Assembly (NCBI GenBank): GCA_017460805.1 | Contig: JAFUAF010000049.1 | Coordinates: 1-50,603, forward strand | Origin: Bacillota bacterium | GTDB taxonomy: Bacteria; Bacillota; Clostridia; Lachnospirales; CAG-274 | Reading direction: 5' to 3' | Length of the DNA stretch: 50,603 nucleotides | In this document: positions 1-7,409 of the stretch, piece by piece | How positions within the stretch are numbered: position 1 is the first letter of the stretch | How the letters are laid out: each line of letters opens with the position of its first letter | Notes under the pieces: model-generated | What the model was told of the DNA's origin: nothing | Database searches by the model: none | Seen by the model: the letters and a program-made list of their open reading frames with translations, nothing else | Position numbers and translations under genes: made by a program

Positions 1-24
1 CTTGCTTGCTTGCTTGCTTGCTTG
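1..24. repeat. tetranucleotide repeat (CTTG)x6
   Basis: Six perfect tandem copies of CTTG begin at the first base of the window, so the tract may extend further left. The unit length is not a multiple of three, so slippage inside a gene would shift the frame; no gene is visible at this edge. Bases 25-183 are AT-rich and hold no recognisable gene. Confidence 0.9.
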
Positions 25-183
25 AGAATACACTGTTTTTCATAACTTGTCAACCCCTTTTTTGAAATTTTTTGTATTTATTTCAAAAACATTTCCGAAA
101 TATTACTTATGTTACGATTTTAACACACAAACCTCAAAAAGTCAATAAATCAAAAAAATTTTTTTGTGCAGGCAAATATAAAA

Positions 184-225
184 ATCCCCCACACAGCAGA
201 CAATACCGCCTGCTGTGTGGGGGAT
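184..225 (-). terminator. intrinsic terminator of the Rpn-type gene
   Basis: Perfect 15-bp inverted repeat (184-198 with 211-225) around a 12-nt loop. Read on the minus strand it is followed by a T-rich tract, and it lies about 20 bp after the stop codon of the gene ending at 245. Confidence 0.9.
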
Positions 226-244
226 AGGGTTGCTTAAATGCCGA

Positions 245-1063
245 TTAAACAGGCACAGCCTTGATTTTCTTGCTTAATTCAATAACTTCTTCAATAGGTA
301 GTTCCATAATATCGGCTATCTCCTCTAAAGGATATTTGCCTAACTTTATCATACGGATTGCACCTTGTATTGCTCTTTCGTGTGCGCCTACGCTTGCACC
401 TTTGTTGAATAAATCTTCCATACTCATTGCCATAATCGCTCGACCTCCTTCGTCTTGTTTTAAAAACCTTGCTCTTTCGGCTAAATTAGGATTGTGCATT
501 TTATCGGGATCGCTGCACATAAAATCCTGCATAAGCCGACCTAATTCTGTATCGTTGTTATTCTTGCCGTTTACATAAAGTATGTGCGCCGTATCGTTGA
601 ATAATCTTAATTTTTTACCCTTGACATAGCGTTCCACTTCATAAATCGGCTCATCTTCATCAAAAATATCTGTTTCGGTAATGAAAATAACATAAGTTTC
701 GGGCAAATCCTTATATTCCATACCCTTATTTATTGCGGCGGAGTCAAGCATACTGCTGTGAAACCTTGCTCTTTTGGGAATTGCACCGTCTGCTGCCCTT
801 TGTATCTCAATGTCATATATCTTGTTGTCGCTGTCCTTTGCAACAATATCGAGTTCGGCACTTCGACCTCTTATGTTTTTGTACTGCTTTTGAACAGACA
901 TTTCTATAACTTCCAAGTCTTTTTCAAGAATTATCTTTAAAACAAACTCAACATCTTTTTTATTTTCATCAAAAAAAGCGTTAAAAAATATATCGTCTAT
1001 CAGTCTGTATTCATCAATTTGTTTGGATTTTTCTTCGTCAATAAATATGTTTGTGTTACTCAA
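245..1063 (-). CDS. Rpn-family PD-(D/E)XK nuclease / putative transposase
   Basis: A 272-aa protein of the Rpn/PDDEXK_2 type, known as 'recombination-promoting nuclease/putative transposase'. The N-terminus has the family opening LIDDIFFNAFF. The catalytic core is visible as D72 in SAELDIVAKD and E86-x-Q88 in YDIEIQ, matching the D...ExQ variant of the PD-(D/E)XK fold. The C-terminal 50 residues hold the usual small helical motif (RMIKLGKYPLEEIADIMELP) of this family. The start is supported by GAGGAGG upstream and a promoter at 1088-1117. Family members cleave DNA and stimulate RecA-independent recombination in E. coli; activity here is inferred. It is monocistronic, with its own promoter and terminator, beside a mobilization module but probably not part of it. 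Confidence 0.88.
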   Translation of the reverse strand: MSNTNIFIDEEKSKQIDEYRLIDDIFFNAFFDENKKDVEFVLKIILEKDLEVIEMSVQKQYKNIRGRSAELDIVAKDSDNKIYDIEIQRAADGAIPKRARFHSSMLDSAAINKGMEYKDLPETYVIFITETDIFDEDEPIYEVERYVKGKKLRLFNDTAHILYVNGKNNNDTELGRLMQDFMCSDPDKMHNPNLAERARFLKQDEGGRAIMAMSMEDLFNKGASVGAHERAIQGAIRMIKLGKYPLEEIADIMELPIEEVIELSKKIKAVPV

Positions 1064-1087
1064 AATACAGCCTCCTCTCTTATGTTT

Positions 1088-1117
1088 ATTATAACATAGG
1101 TATTACATATCTTGCAA
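1088..1117 (-). promoter_or_regulatory. promoter of the Rpn-type gene
   Basis: On the minus strand, -35 TTGCAA (1112-1117), an 18-bp spacer and -10 TATAAT (1088-1093) precede GAGGAGG and the start codon at 1063. Confidence 0.75.
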
Positions 1118-1130
1118 CAAAAATTTTAAA

Positions 1131-1148
1131 GCTGCCCCGAAAGGCAGC
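1131..1148 (-). terminator. terminator after the mobilization operon / tnpV relic
   Basis: Inverted repeat GCTGCC (1131-1136) / GGCAGC (1143-1148). On the minus strand it is followed by a T/A-rich run, just after the end of the tnpV relic. Confidence 0.6.
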
Positions 1149-1156
1149 CATAAATT

Positions 1157-1305
1157 TTATATATAGATATAATCGTGATATATTATCTCTCTAACCCTGT
1201 TTTTACATTGTTTCTCATACCGACCCACAACATCAAGTGTTCCCATAAGCCGCTTATCATCAATTTTTGGTATGTGCCGCTTTTATTATTCATTTTTTTG
1301 CCCAT
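1157..1305 (-). pseudogene. frameshifted tnpV fragment fused to a resolvase-type start
   Basis: Two minus-strand frames together recover pieces of a TnpV-type protein. From the ATG at 1305 (second ATG at 1293) one frame reads YQKLMISGLWEHLM, which matches YEELVMDGLWAHLV in the intact TnpV at 49786-50232. A second frame then gives CKNRVREIIYHDYIYI before a stop at 1157, matching IKNRVHEIIYNELIYA. The middle of the family is missing and a frameshift separates the halves. The second ATG opens with codons for MNN, as in the resolvase at 24482-25096, and the DNA upstream resembles that resolvase's leader. The locus therefore looks like a recombination joint between a resolvase 5' end and a tnpV 3' end. 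Its ribosome site is degraded (AAATGGGC against AAAGGGGC in the intact copies), so it is probably not translated efficiently. Confidence 0.75.
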
Positions 1306-1405
1306 TTCTGCCCGAAGTTTCGGGCTTATCTTGTAGTATTTCTATTTTACCGTATAGAAACACATACAAATCATAAAAATGTTTTAAGCCCAAATTTAAG
1401 GGGCA
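1294..1405 (-). repeat. res-like resolvase leader, copy A
   Basis: About 110 bp resembling the DNA upstream of the resolvases at 22691-23308 and 24482-25096. Shared elements are the GCCCGAA/TTCGGGC palindrome (1310-1325), a TAAAAT-centred imperfect palindrome with TTTCTA/TAGAAA arms, and a distal block matching the AATTTAGGC block of copy C. No resolvase gene follows; the leader runs into the tnpV relic. Confidence 0.55.
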
Positions 1406-1416
1406 AACAGGCAAAA

Positions 1417-3003
1417 TTATCGTGACACATCATAAGTATAGGTTTGTTTTGGTGTAGGAATTTCCTCTGCAACATCTTCATCAACAGTACCCATACTTAC
1501 AAGATTATCCAGAAGTGTCTTTAATTTTTGGAGTTCAGCCGAACATTCCTCATTTTGTTTTTCCAACTCGGCTACCTTTTCGTTATTTTCTACTATTTCG
1601 GCATTGAGATAGGCAGCTCTCGGCATCGTTCCGTCGGACGATTTTGATTTATTTATCAATTCCACAGCAGCTTTATGATCCTCAACATCTTTTTTGTGGT
1701 CAAGCATAAAAATTTCTTTGTCGGTAGGACGGGTAAAGGAAGTGTATTCTTCATAAGTGGGTTTTGTACGCCAATATCTTCTTATAGCATATACAATTTT
1801 CCTGTTTTCCGCACTTTTTGTATTCAGCTTGATTATGGTATTTTTATTGTTTGTCAGCTTTATTTCAAGGTTTGCAATCCTCGTTTTCAATTCGTCAACA
1901 CTTTCAATGCCGTTTTCCGATAACAAATTCAGCATACGAATTTGAATATCAACATTATGCGCCGCAGCATATTTGTTGTACTCGCTGTTTTCTTCCAAGT
2001 GTTCTATTTTTGTTTCGCTTTCCTGCTTTAAAAGCACGTTATACAAATCACGGTTGACAAAATACAATTCAAGCATTTCTTCCGTGTACTCATAACCGAG
2101 CGACTTTGTACGGATAAATCTCTCTGCGTTGGGGATACGCATAGCAAGGTATTTTCCTTGTTTTATTTCTATATCCGCATTTTTCAGCCGTTGCAGAAAA
2201 TCATCATAGTTGTCAGCCTTTTTCAGCGCCGTGTCAATTTCAAATTTCAATCGCTTGCGGTTTGAAAAGCGACAGGTTTTATTTCCGAAAACGCTCTTGC
2301 TGTGGTTCGGTACATCAATACCTTGTATACGTTTTCTTATGCCGCTTTCAAAATACGCCGTACCAAGCGTGTCCGTTCTCATAAACCGTTCATCGCCAAC
2401 ACCTTTGAAAGATAAATAGTTATCCTGCCGCACTTCATAGCCGAATTTCTGCATCAGCCTAATGAAATCATCGTAATCAGTAGCTTTTTCTACAAGCCTG
2501 TCAATAACGTGTTTCATATACTGCCGCTGGGTTTTAAATTCTTCCGTAATTATCGACAAGCCGTTTTCTTTGCATAAATCATCACTTGTACGCCGCAGTT
2601 CCGCAAGATTTTTCTTGTTTGCATACAGCTTTTTGTGAGTGCTGAAATTTACGGCGTTGACGATTATATGAACGTGTATGTGTTCGCAATCGTTATGCAC
2701 AGCAAGAACGTATTGGTGATTAGGATACATTCGCCGCATAAGTTCCTGTCCGATCTCAAACGCCTGTTCGGAAGTTATATTATCTTCGGGATCGAATGAC
2801 TGTACAATGTGGTGTGCTTTGATATTTCCGTTTCCGCTGCCCAGTTTGTAAATCATTTCAAAATCGTCTGCCGCAAACATAGGTGTGCAGTAATGACCGA
2901 GAACAAAACGCTGCTCATCGGTCTTATTCTTGTCGGTTATGTAATTTATTCCATATTGCAAGTGTTCTGTTGTCTTTATCGGCAATATCTTTGAATATGC
3001 CAT
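1417..3003 (-). CDS. MobP/MobA-type relaxase
   Basis: A 528-aa conjugative relaxase that nicks oriT and stays covalently bound to the transferred strand. The three-histidine metal-binding motif is clear: H103-NDCE-H108-I-H110-V-H112. Y21 in INYITD is the likely nucleophile (inference from position). After the roughly 160-residue catalytic domain there are two copies of a 'YDDF...L...ERF.RT..LG..Y' module (about residues 177-225 and 262-310), then a coiled-coil C-terminus. The start has a GAGAGGGGG ribosome site and lies 80 bp inside mobC, so translation is probably coupled. With mobC and the rep-like gene it forms a mobilization and replication operon. No mating-pore genes are visible nearby, so transfer would need a helper element. 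Confidence 0.92.
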   Translation of the reverse strand: MAYSKILPIKTTEHLQYGINYITDKNKTDEQRFVLGHYCTPMFAADDFEMIYKLGSGNGNIKAHHIVQSFDPEDNITSEQAFEIGQELMRRMYPNHQYVLAVHNDCEHIHVHIIVNAVNFSTHKKLYANKKNLAELRRTSDDLCKENGLSIITEEFKTQRQYMKHVIDRLVEKATDYDDFIRLMQKFGYEVRQDNYLSFKGVGDERFMRTDTLGTAYFESGIRKRIQGIDVPNHSKSVFGNKTCRFSNRKRLKFEIDTALKKADNYDDFLQRLKNADIEIKQGKYLAMRIPNAERFIRTKSLGYEYTEEMLELYFVNRDLYNVLLKQESETKIEHLEENSEYNKYAAAHNVDIQIRMLNLLSENGIESVDELKTRIANLEIKLTNNKNTIIKLNTKSAENRKIVYAIRRYWRTKPTYEEYTSFTRPTDKEIFMLDHKKDVEDHKAAVELINKSKSSDGTMPRAAYLNAEIVENNEKVAELEKQNEECSAELQKLKTLLDNLVSMGTVDEDVAEEIPTPKQTYTYDVSR

Positions 3004-3349
3004 CTAATGCCCCCTCTCGTACCTCTTGAAATATTTTCGTGACTTTATGCGTGACATTAAGCATTTCATTTATTTTGCCTGTCATATCGTCGATAACACC
3101 GCAATCAACGCCGTTTTGCTTGCATACCTTTTCAATCTGTCGCAGGTTGACTAAAATATGATTTAGTTCGTTGATAATATTGAAAAGTGGCATTAAATCA
3201 ATTTTCACGGTAACAGGACGCTTAATTGCCGCCATAACCATTTCTATATAGCTTTTATAGCCGCATTGTGCCATTTTCTTTTGCAGCATTTCTTTTTCAT
3301 CGGGGCGCAGCCTTAACGATATACGCTCACTTCTTTGTCTGTTTGCCAT
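2924..3349 (-). CDS. mobC: MobC-type relaxosome accessory protein
   Basis: A 141-aa protein starting at the ATG at 3349, which has AGGAGG eight bases upstream; an ATG 24 bases earlier lacks a ribosome site. The N-terminal SERISLRLRPDEKEML is a ribbon-helix-helix segment typical of relaxosome DNA-binding proteins. The following helices with NELNHILVNLRQIEKV match the MobC family. In the family, this protein melts and positions oriT DNA for the relaxase. The gene overlaps the upstream unknown gene by 23 bp and the relaxase by 80 bp, which points to one translationally coupled unit. Confidence 0.85.
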   Translation of the reverse strand: MANRQRSERISLRLRPDEKEMLQKKMAQCGYKSYIEMVMAAIKRPVTVKIDLMPLFNIINELNHILVNLRQIEKVCKQNGVDCGVIDDMTGKINEMLNVTHKVTKIFQEVREGALDGIFKDIADKDNRTLAIWNKLHNRQE

Positions 3350-3821
3350 AGCGTTCCTCCTGTCTGTCAACAAGTTCTTTGTATCTTGCCAATGTTTCGC
3401 TTAATGACTGTCTTGCAGGCTCTTTCGGCTCTTGTAAGTCGGAAAACAAATCATCGTCCCACTCATCAATGGTGATCGCTAAACTTTTTCTTTTGCTTAT
3501 CAATTTTTCGTAATTCTTGCCGCCGTTTTTCAAGTCATCACACAACTTGTTTATAAAAATCTTTACATCGTTGAGATTACATCCGAAACCCGCATAATCT
3601 TTTACCCGTTCTTCGTCATTCACAAGCCTTGTGTATGTTTCAGCCGAATACTTTTTGCCCGTTTTCATAAACCACCTGTTTGCAATTCTGTTTTTGTATT
3701 TCGGGAAATAAAGTTCAAAACTCAAAATGTGCAATAAAAAAACAGCTTGTGTTTCGATTTTGTCAAAACTTTCAAGCTGCTCTTTAAGTTCGGGAATTAT
3801 TAAATTGTCAATATCAAACAT
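3327..3821 (-). CDS. uncharacterised mobilization-operon protein
   Basis: A 164-aa protein without a recognised family. I chose the ATG at 3821 because GGAGG (3830-3834) sits eight bases upstream; a GTG at 3830 would overlap that ribosome site. The sequence is soluble and mixed-charge, with a helical N-terminus (LIIPELKEQLESF), a central KKYSAETYTRLVNDEERVKDYAG segment and a lysine-rich tail. It overlaps the rep-like gene by 8 bp and mobC by 23 bp. This fixed position suggests a role in replication or relaxosome control, but nothing in the sequence names a function. Confidence 0.75.
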   Translation of the reverse strand: MFDIDNLIIPELKEQLESFDKIETQAVFLLHILSFELYFPKYKNRIANRWFMKTGKKYSAETYTRLVNDEERVKDYAGFGCNLNDVKIFINKLCDDLKNGGKNYEKLISKRKSLAITIDEWDDDLFSDLQEPKEPARQSLSETLARYKELVDRQEERYGKQTKK

Positions 3822-4767
3822 TGTCTGCACCTCCGTATAAATCGTGTCTTACTTCTGCACCGTAGTAGTTATTCTGGGTGGTTTTTGCATTATATATCGC
3901 CGCAATCAGATACGCACGAATATTTTTAACCTTTGTTGTATTTCGAGATAAAGCGAAAAGCAAATAGTCAATATCGCCGTGATTGATTTTAAGAAAACGG
4001 CTTTTGACTATTTCCGCAGGAATTAAAGTGCCGTTTATCTTAACGGGTTTGTTGTTAATAGCTACCGTTTCGGTCATCAACTCAACGATCTCGTCAATTT
4101 CCTGCAAGTCCGTACTGCTTGACGAATATGCAAAACTGTCATAATCAATATTCTGTTTAATCAACTCTTTGTATTTTTCGTAATCTTTTTGCGAAACATC
4201 AATCGGTCTATCCACCTCATACGCAGTATGATTGATAGATTGATTTTTATATATTTTATTTTTTGATAATTTATTATTGTTTATTTTATTATCGTCGGGC
4301 ATTTCTTGTTTTTCTTCGTCTACCTCTTGATTTTCAAGAACAAGGGAAGAAATCGGCGCAGCGTTATCCGTAATATCTGCATCGCAAGTTTTGACCTCAT
4401 CGGCAGGGCGATCCTGCTCTGTATTATCTGTTTCCACAGTTTTTTGCTGCACATCTTCCGTATTATCCAAGAATATTGCCTTGCCGCAGATATAATATTC
4501 CCAATCCGCAACACGTCCGTCCTTGTAAATGCGCTTGCGTATCAAATAGCCTGCTGTTTCAAGTTTTTTCAGCGCAGAATAGATTTTTGTCTTGCCGCAG
4601 GGCAGAATAGAAGATAAACCTCTGCCGTTGAAGTCCCAGTTATCGGGCAGCGACAACATCGTTATCAGCAAACCACGCTCCGCAATATCCAAGTTCACAT
4701 CACGCAGGCAAGAATTGTCAACGATAGTATAGTCTTTTATCTCTCCGACTTTCATAATTTTTGGCAT
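3814..4767 (-). CDS. replication-initiator-like protein (RepA N-terminal winged helix + DUF6017-like)
   Basis: A 317-aa protein. Residues 1-100 form a winged-helix DNA-binding domain of the RepA-N / helix-turn-helix type (SILPCGKTKIYSALKKLETA is the recognition helix region). An acidic, low-complexity linker (about 105-180) follows. The C-terminal 135 residues (NIDYDSFAYSS ... IRAYLIAAIYNAKTTQNNYY) resemble the DUF6017 domain usual in such proteins. The family lies at the head of mobilization modules in Clostridia and is thought to start element replication. Three 25-bp-spaced repeats and a terminator-like hairpin lie directly upstream, as expected for iteron binding and copy control. Ribosome site GAGAGGAG supports the start. 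Confidence 0.8.
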   Translation of the reverse strand: MPKIMKVGEIKDYTIVDNSCLRDVNLDIAERGLLITMLSLPDNWDFNGRGLSSILPCGKTKIYSALKKLETAGYLIRKRIYKDGRVADWEYYICGKAIFLDNTEDVQQKTVETDNTEQDRPADEVKTCDADITDNAAPISSLVLENQEVDEEKQEMPDDNKINNNKLSKNKIYKNQSINHTAYEVDRPIDVSQKDYEKYKELIKQNIDYDSFAYSSSSTDLQEIDEIVELMTETVAINNKPVKINGTLIPAEIVKSRFLKINHGDIDYLLFALSRNTTKVKNIRAYLIAAIYNAKTTQNNYYGAEVRHDLYGGADNV

Positions 4768-4793
4768 ATAAATTCTCCTCTCTGAAATGAAAA

Positions 4794-4836
4794 AAGGACT
4801 AATCAGAAAACTTCTGCCGTTTCCTTATCAGTCCTT
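4794..4836 (-). promoter_or_regulatory. attenuator-like hairpin in the rep leader (or oriT hairpin)
   Basis: Imperfect inverted repeat of 18 bp with three mismatches (4794-4811 / 4819-4836) and a 7-nt loop. On the minus strand it is followed by six T residues, which is the form of an intrinsic terminator. It lies between the likely promoter region and the ribosome site of the rep-like gene, so it could attenuate the operon. A hairpin here could equally be part of oriT. Confidence 0.6.
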
Positions 4837-4892
4837 GTCATAGTTTGTTATTAAATTTTTTGTCATACGGTTATCACCAATAACTTGTCATA
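4835..4892. repeat. three iteron-like direct repeats TTGTCATA, period 25 bp
   Basis: TTGTCATA occurs at 4835-4842, 4860-4867 and 4885-4892, with exactly 25 bp between successive starts. The repeats lie upstream of the rep-like gene and the third ends about 140 bp before the divergent SLOG gene. Even spacing puts the copies on a similar helical face, as for Rep-binding iterons. On the minus strand the TATGACA copies could also serve as promoter boxes. Confidence 0.65.
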
Positions 4893-5031
4893 TTTTCTCA
4901 TAATATTTTCTATGTATGGTGTAATTTTGGTGTCAAACCAATTCCAACACCTCTGCAAAGCCCTGTTTTTAAGCCTTTCCGCAGTTCTCACAGAAAAGGT
5001 ATACAAAAATAGAGAAGTCGGGGGTGGTAAA

Positions 5032-5508
5032 ATGCTTGATGTCTATACGGTCTCTTTCTTTGGGCACAGATATATTGATAACTTTCGCCTTGCCGAAGAA
5101 AAGGTTGAAAAGCTGATATACAAGCTGTTTCAAGAGCATAGTTATATAGAGTTTTTAGTCGGGCGTGACGGGGATTTTGATCAAATCGCCACTTCCGCCG
5201 TACTGAAAGCAAAGCACAGTTACGCAGAAAATAGGTGCGATATAACGTGGGTAATGCCGTATGAAAAGGCTGAATACATCAAAAACGCGGAAGATTTTGA
5301 AAAATATTATGATTATGTTGAGGTCTGCCGCGAAAGTGAAAAGGTGCATTACAAACAGGCCATACAAGTGCGCAACAGATGTATGGTGGACAGGTCGGAT
5401 TTGACGGTGTTTTGGGTGGAACGTGAAAAAGGCGGCGCATATCTGACAATGAAATATGCGGAAGATAAACAGGCAAATATGGTAAACCTTGCAGCAAATA
5501 TTTTTTAA
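5032..5508 (+). CDS. SLOG-domain protein (DUF1273/YpsA-like)
   Basis: A 158-aa protein. I start it at the ATG at 5032, preceded by a GGGGGTGG purine run; the frame is open further upstream but that part overlaps the iterons and looks non-coding. It opens with YTVSFFGHR, the SLOG-type strand and phosphate-binding loop, followed by FLVGRDGDFDQIATSAV and near the end LTVFWVEREKGGAYLTMKYA. These are the nucleotide- or nucleotide-sugar-binding positions of the Rossmann-like DUF1273 family. Such proteins bind nucleotide-derived ligands, and SLOG domains recur in phage defence and mobile elements; the ligand here is unknown. It is divergent from the rep/mob operon. Confidence 0.8.
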   Translation: MLDVYTVSFFGHRYIDNFRLAEEKVEKLIYKLFQEHSYIEFLVGRDGDFDQIATSAVLKAKHSYAENRCDITWVMPYEKAEYIKNAEDFEKYYDYVEVCRESEKVHYKQAIQVRNRCMVDRSDLTVFWVEREKGGAYLTMKYAEDKQANMVNLAANIF

Positions 5509-5635
5509 ATATTGCCTATATGTTTTTTATCGGGAAGTTGTACAAATTTTATCAAGATTCATCCGATTTTGCTTAGAAGCATTCTGGAGGTTGATTTTTT
5601 GGTGCGTTATGTTATAATAATTATAATATATCCAA

Positions 5636-5734
5636 ATGAAAAGTACCTTCCCCGACGAACGGGAAAAGATGCTTGAAAGGTGCATACAGTTTTTATATGT
5701 GCTTGAAAGAAACGGCTTTATAAGACGGATATAA
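5636..5734 (+). CDS. possible 32-aa small protein
   Basis: An ATG frame encoding a compact, charged peptide (starts MKSTFPDEREKML, ends LYVLERNGFIRRI). It looks helical and protein-like, but it lacks a ribosome site and sits directly after TATAAT-rich DNA. It could be a leaderless small gene or the tail of a lost gene of the adjacent module. Confidence 0.25.
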   Translation: MKSTFPDEREKMLERCIQFLYVLERNGFIRRI

Positions 5735-5778
5735 ATATTTGCATACAAAAGTTATTGCCCACAATGGGTTGTTTATAT

Positions 5779-5808
5779 ACGGGCAGTGCGGTAAAACGTG
5801 CCGCCCGT
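5779..5808 (+). terminator. intrinsic terminator
   Basis: ACGGG/CCCGT arms with an inner GCGG/CCGC stem, followed by TTATTTTGTT on the plus strand. It probably ends transcription from the SLOG gene. Bases 5809-5917 hold no gene. Confidence 0.65.
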
Positions 5809-5917
5809 TATTTTGTTGAATAAACAATAAAATTTACAAAATGTTCACAATATTCATAAAATGTTTATAGAAATTCGCAATTATGACTAATCTGCGTCAC
5901 ACTTTTGTTGCACTTGC

Positions 5918-5928
5918 TATGGTATAAT
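5918..5928 (+). promoter_or_regulatory. extended -10 promoter
   Basis: TATGGTATAAT is a full extended -10 element (TRTGnTATAAT). No good -35 is present. It points toward the substrate-binding-protein gene about 390 bp downstream. Confidence 0.5.
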
Positions 5929-6017
5929 AGATATGTAGAAGTATCTCAACAATGTTTTTTTTTAAATTTCCGCAAAGAAAAACAGTAAAGAAAAATGATA
6001 ATTTTAAGGGGAAAGGG

Positions 6018-6046
6018 TTGACAAGATAATGCTCGGTATGTATAAT
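6018..6046 (+). promoter_or_regulatory. consensus promoter of the polyamine-binding lipoprotein gene
   Basis: TTGACA (6018-6023), a 17-bp spacer and TATAAT (6041-6046), with a TG extension of the -10. Transcription would start near 6053 and leave a leader of about 265 nt before the ATG at 6318. Confidence 0.8.
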
Positions 6047-6096
6047 CAGACAGACAGCATTACTGCGCCTGTTTTTAATTTCATAATCGGGATAAT

Positions 6097-6140
6097 AAAG
6101 CGTACTCTTTGGGATAAGTGTTTCCCATTGGGTGCGCTTT
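6097..6140 (+). promoter_or_regulatory. leader hairpin, possible attenuator
   Basis: A 9-bp stem (AAAGCGTAC with GTGCGCTTT, one G-U pair) encloses an inner GGGA/TCCC stem and is followed by further T residues. It lies about 50 nt into the predicted leader and well before the coding start, as expected for a transcription attenuator. It matches no riboswitch family I recognise. Confidence 0.5.
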
Positions 6141-6317
6141 TTATGCTATAAAATAAACAAAATCAGGCAATTCGAAAATATAGCTTCAATTTCGCTACCT
6201 TATTTATATCACAAAAGCGGAGAAAAAATCAGTTGTTATAAAGAAAAATTTGTTGAAAAAACAGCAGGATTCAAGTTTTTTGAATCGGTTGCAGAGACAA
6301 CAAATAAGGAGAACGGT

Positions 6318-7409
6318 ATGAGAAAAATAATATATATTTGCATGATCGGAATAATCGCGTTAAGTTTTACTGCTTGTGCAGGCAATACAAACAGTGAGAT
6401 GTCACCGGAAGAATGTGCTCAAAAATACGGTTCAAATGTATTAAAAATATGTAACTGGGGGGAATATGTAGGCGAAAATGTCATTTCGGACTTTGAAAAA
6501 AAGTTTGGGGCAAAGGTTATATATGAATACTGTTATTCCAACGAAATGATGTATACAAAGCTTGCATCAGGTGAAAGCTATGATATTGCTGTGCCATCGG
6601 AATATATGATAGAGAGACTTATAACGGAGGATATGCTTCAGAAACTTGATAAAAGCCTTATCCCAAATGAAAAAAATTTGCTTGACAATTTAAAGGACCC
6701 CGATTACGATCCGGGAAATATTTATTCAATACCATATTTTTGGGGAAATTTTGGTATTGTTTACAACAAAAACAATGTTCCGAAAGATGATATAGAAGAA
6801 AAGGGATACGAAATACTGCGTGACCGCAGATACAAAGGGAGAATATACATTTATGACTTGGAAAGAGACGCTTTTGCCATAGCATTTAAGGAACTGGGAT
6901 ACTCGATAAATACAGAAAGCGAAAAAGAGATCAATGATGCATACAATTGGCTTTTGGATGTAAATAATACCATGGATCCCGCTTATGTTACGGACGAAGT
7001 AATTGATGCCATGGCAAACGGTGAAAAAGATATTGCGTTGATGTGGGGCGGTGATGCAGCTTATGTGTTGAGTCAAAATAAAGATATGTGCTTTTGTATA
7101 CCAAAACAGGGAACAGTTTTGTTTTTTGATGCTATGGTTATTCCTAAAAATGCCGAAAATCCGAAACTGGCCCATGAATTTATAAATTATATTCTGACCT
7201 ATGATGCTTCCATGGATAATTCTTTGACGGTCGGTTATGCATCGCCAAACAAGAAAGTTTTTGATGAGCTGAGCGGCGAAGGCGGAAAGTATTACGGCAA
7301 TGAAGCGTATATTCCGCGGCAGGGATATTACAAAGACGAAGTAAAGCATGATAATGAGGTTTTAAGAAAAAAACTTTCGGATCTATGGATAAAAGTTAAA
7401 TCTTCATAA
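6318..7409 (+). CDS. spermidine/putrescine-type substrate-binding lipoprotein (PotD-like)
   Basis: A 363-aa exported lipoprotein. The start is the ATG at 6318, six bases after AAGGAG; an upstream in-frame ATG would lie in the leader. The signal peptide MRKIIYICMIGIIALSFTAC ends in a lipobox with C20. The mature protein begins with LKICNWGEYVGENVISDFEK, the hallmark of PotD/PotF binding proteins, and later has YDIAVPSEYMIERL, IPYFWGNFGIVYNK and DIALMWGGDAAYV, the ligand-cleft strands of the family. It should capture spermidine or putrescine outside the membrane for an ABC importer. No potABC genes are next to it, so the permease must be elsewhere or the protein is a stand-alone sensor. The long structured leader suggests regulation. 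Confidence 0.88.
   Translation: MRKIIYICMIGIIALSFTACAGNTNSEMSPEECAQKYGSNVLKICNWGEYVGENVISDFEKKFGAKVIYEYCYSNEMMYTKLASGESYDIAVPSEYMIERLITEDMLQKLDKSLIPNEKNLLDNLKDPDYDPGNIYSIPYFWGNFGIVYNKNNVPKDDIEEKGYEILRDRRYKGRIYIYDLERDAFAIAFKELGYSINTESEKEINDAYNWLLDVNNTMDPAYVTDEVIDAMANGEKDIALMWGGDAAYVLSQNKDMCFCIPKQGTVLFFDAMVIPKNAENPKLAHEFINYILTYDASMDNSLTVGYASPNKKVFDELSGEGGKYYGNEAYIPRQGYYKDEVKHDNEVLRKKLSDLWIKVKSS

Noticed and set aside
4885..5031. 49-residue N-terminal extension of the SLOG protein
   Set aside because: It overlaps the third iteron, lacks a ribosome site and precedes the family's natural start at YTVSFFGHR.
6132..6317. N-terminal extension of the PotD-like protein
   Set aside because: It would cover the leader hairpin and place 62 unrelated residues before a perfect lipoprotein signal that has its own AAGGAG.
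6726..7349. 207-codon minus-strand frame opposite the PotD-like gene
   Set aside because: It is a shadow of a well-supported coding sequence, with random hydrophobic content and no ribosome site.
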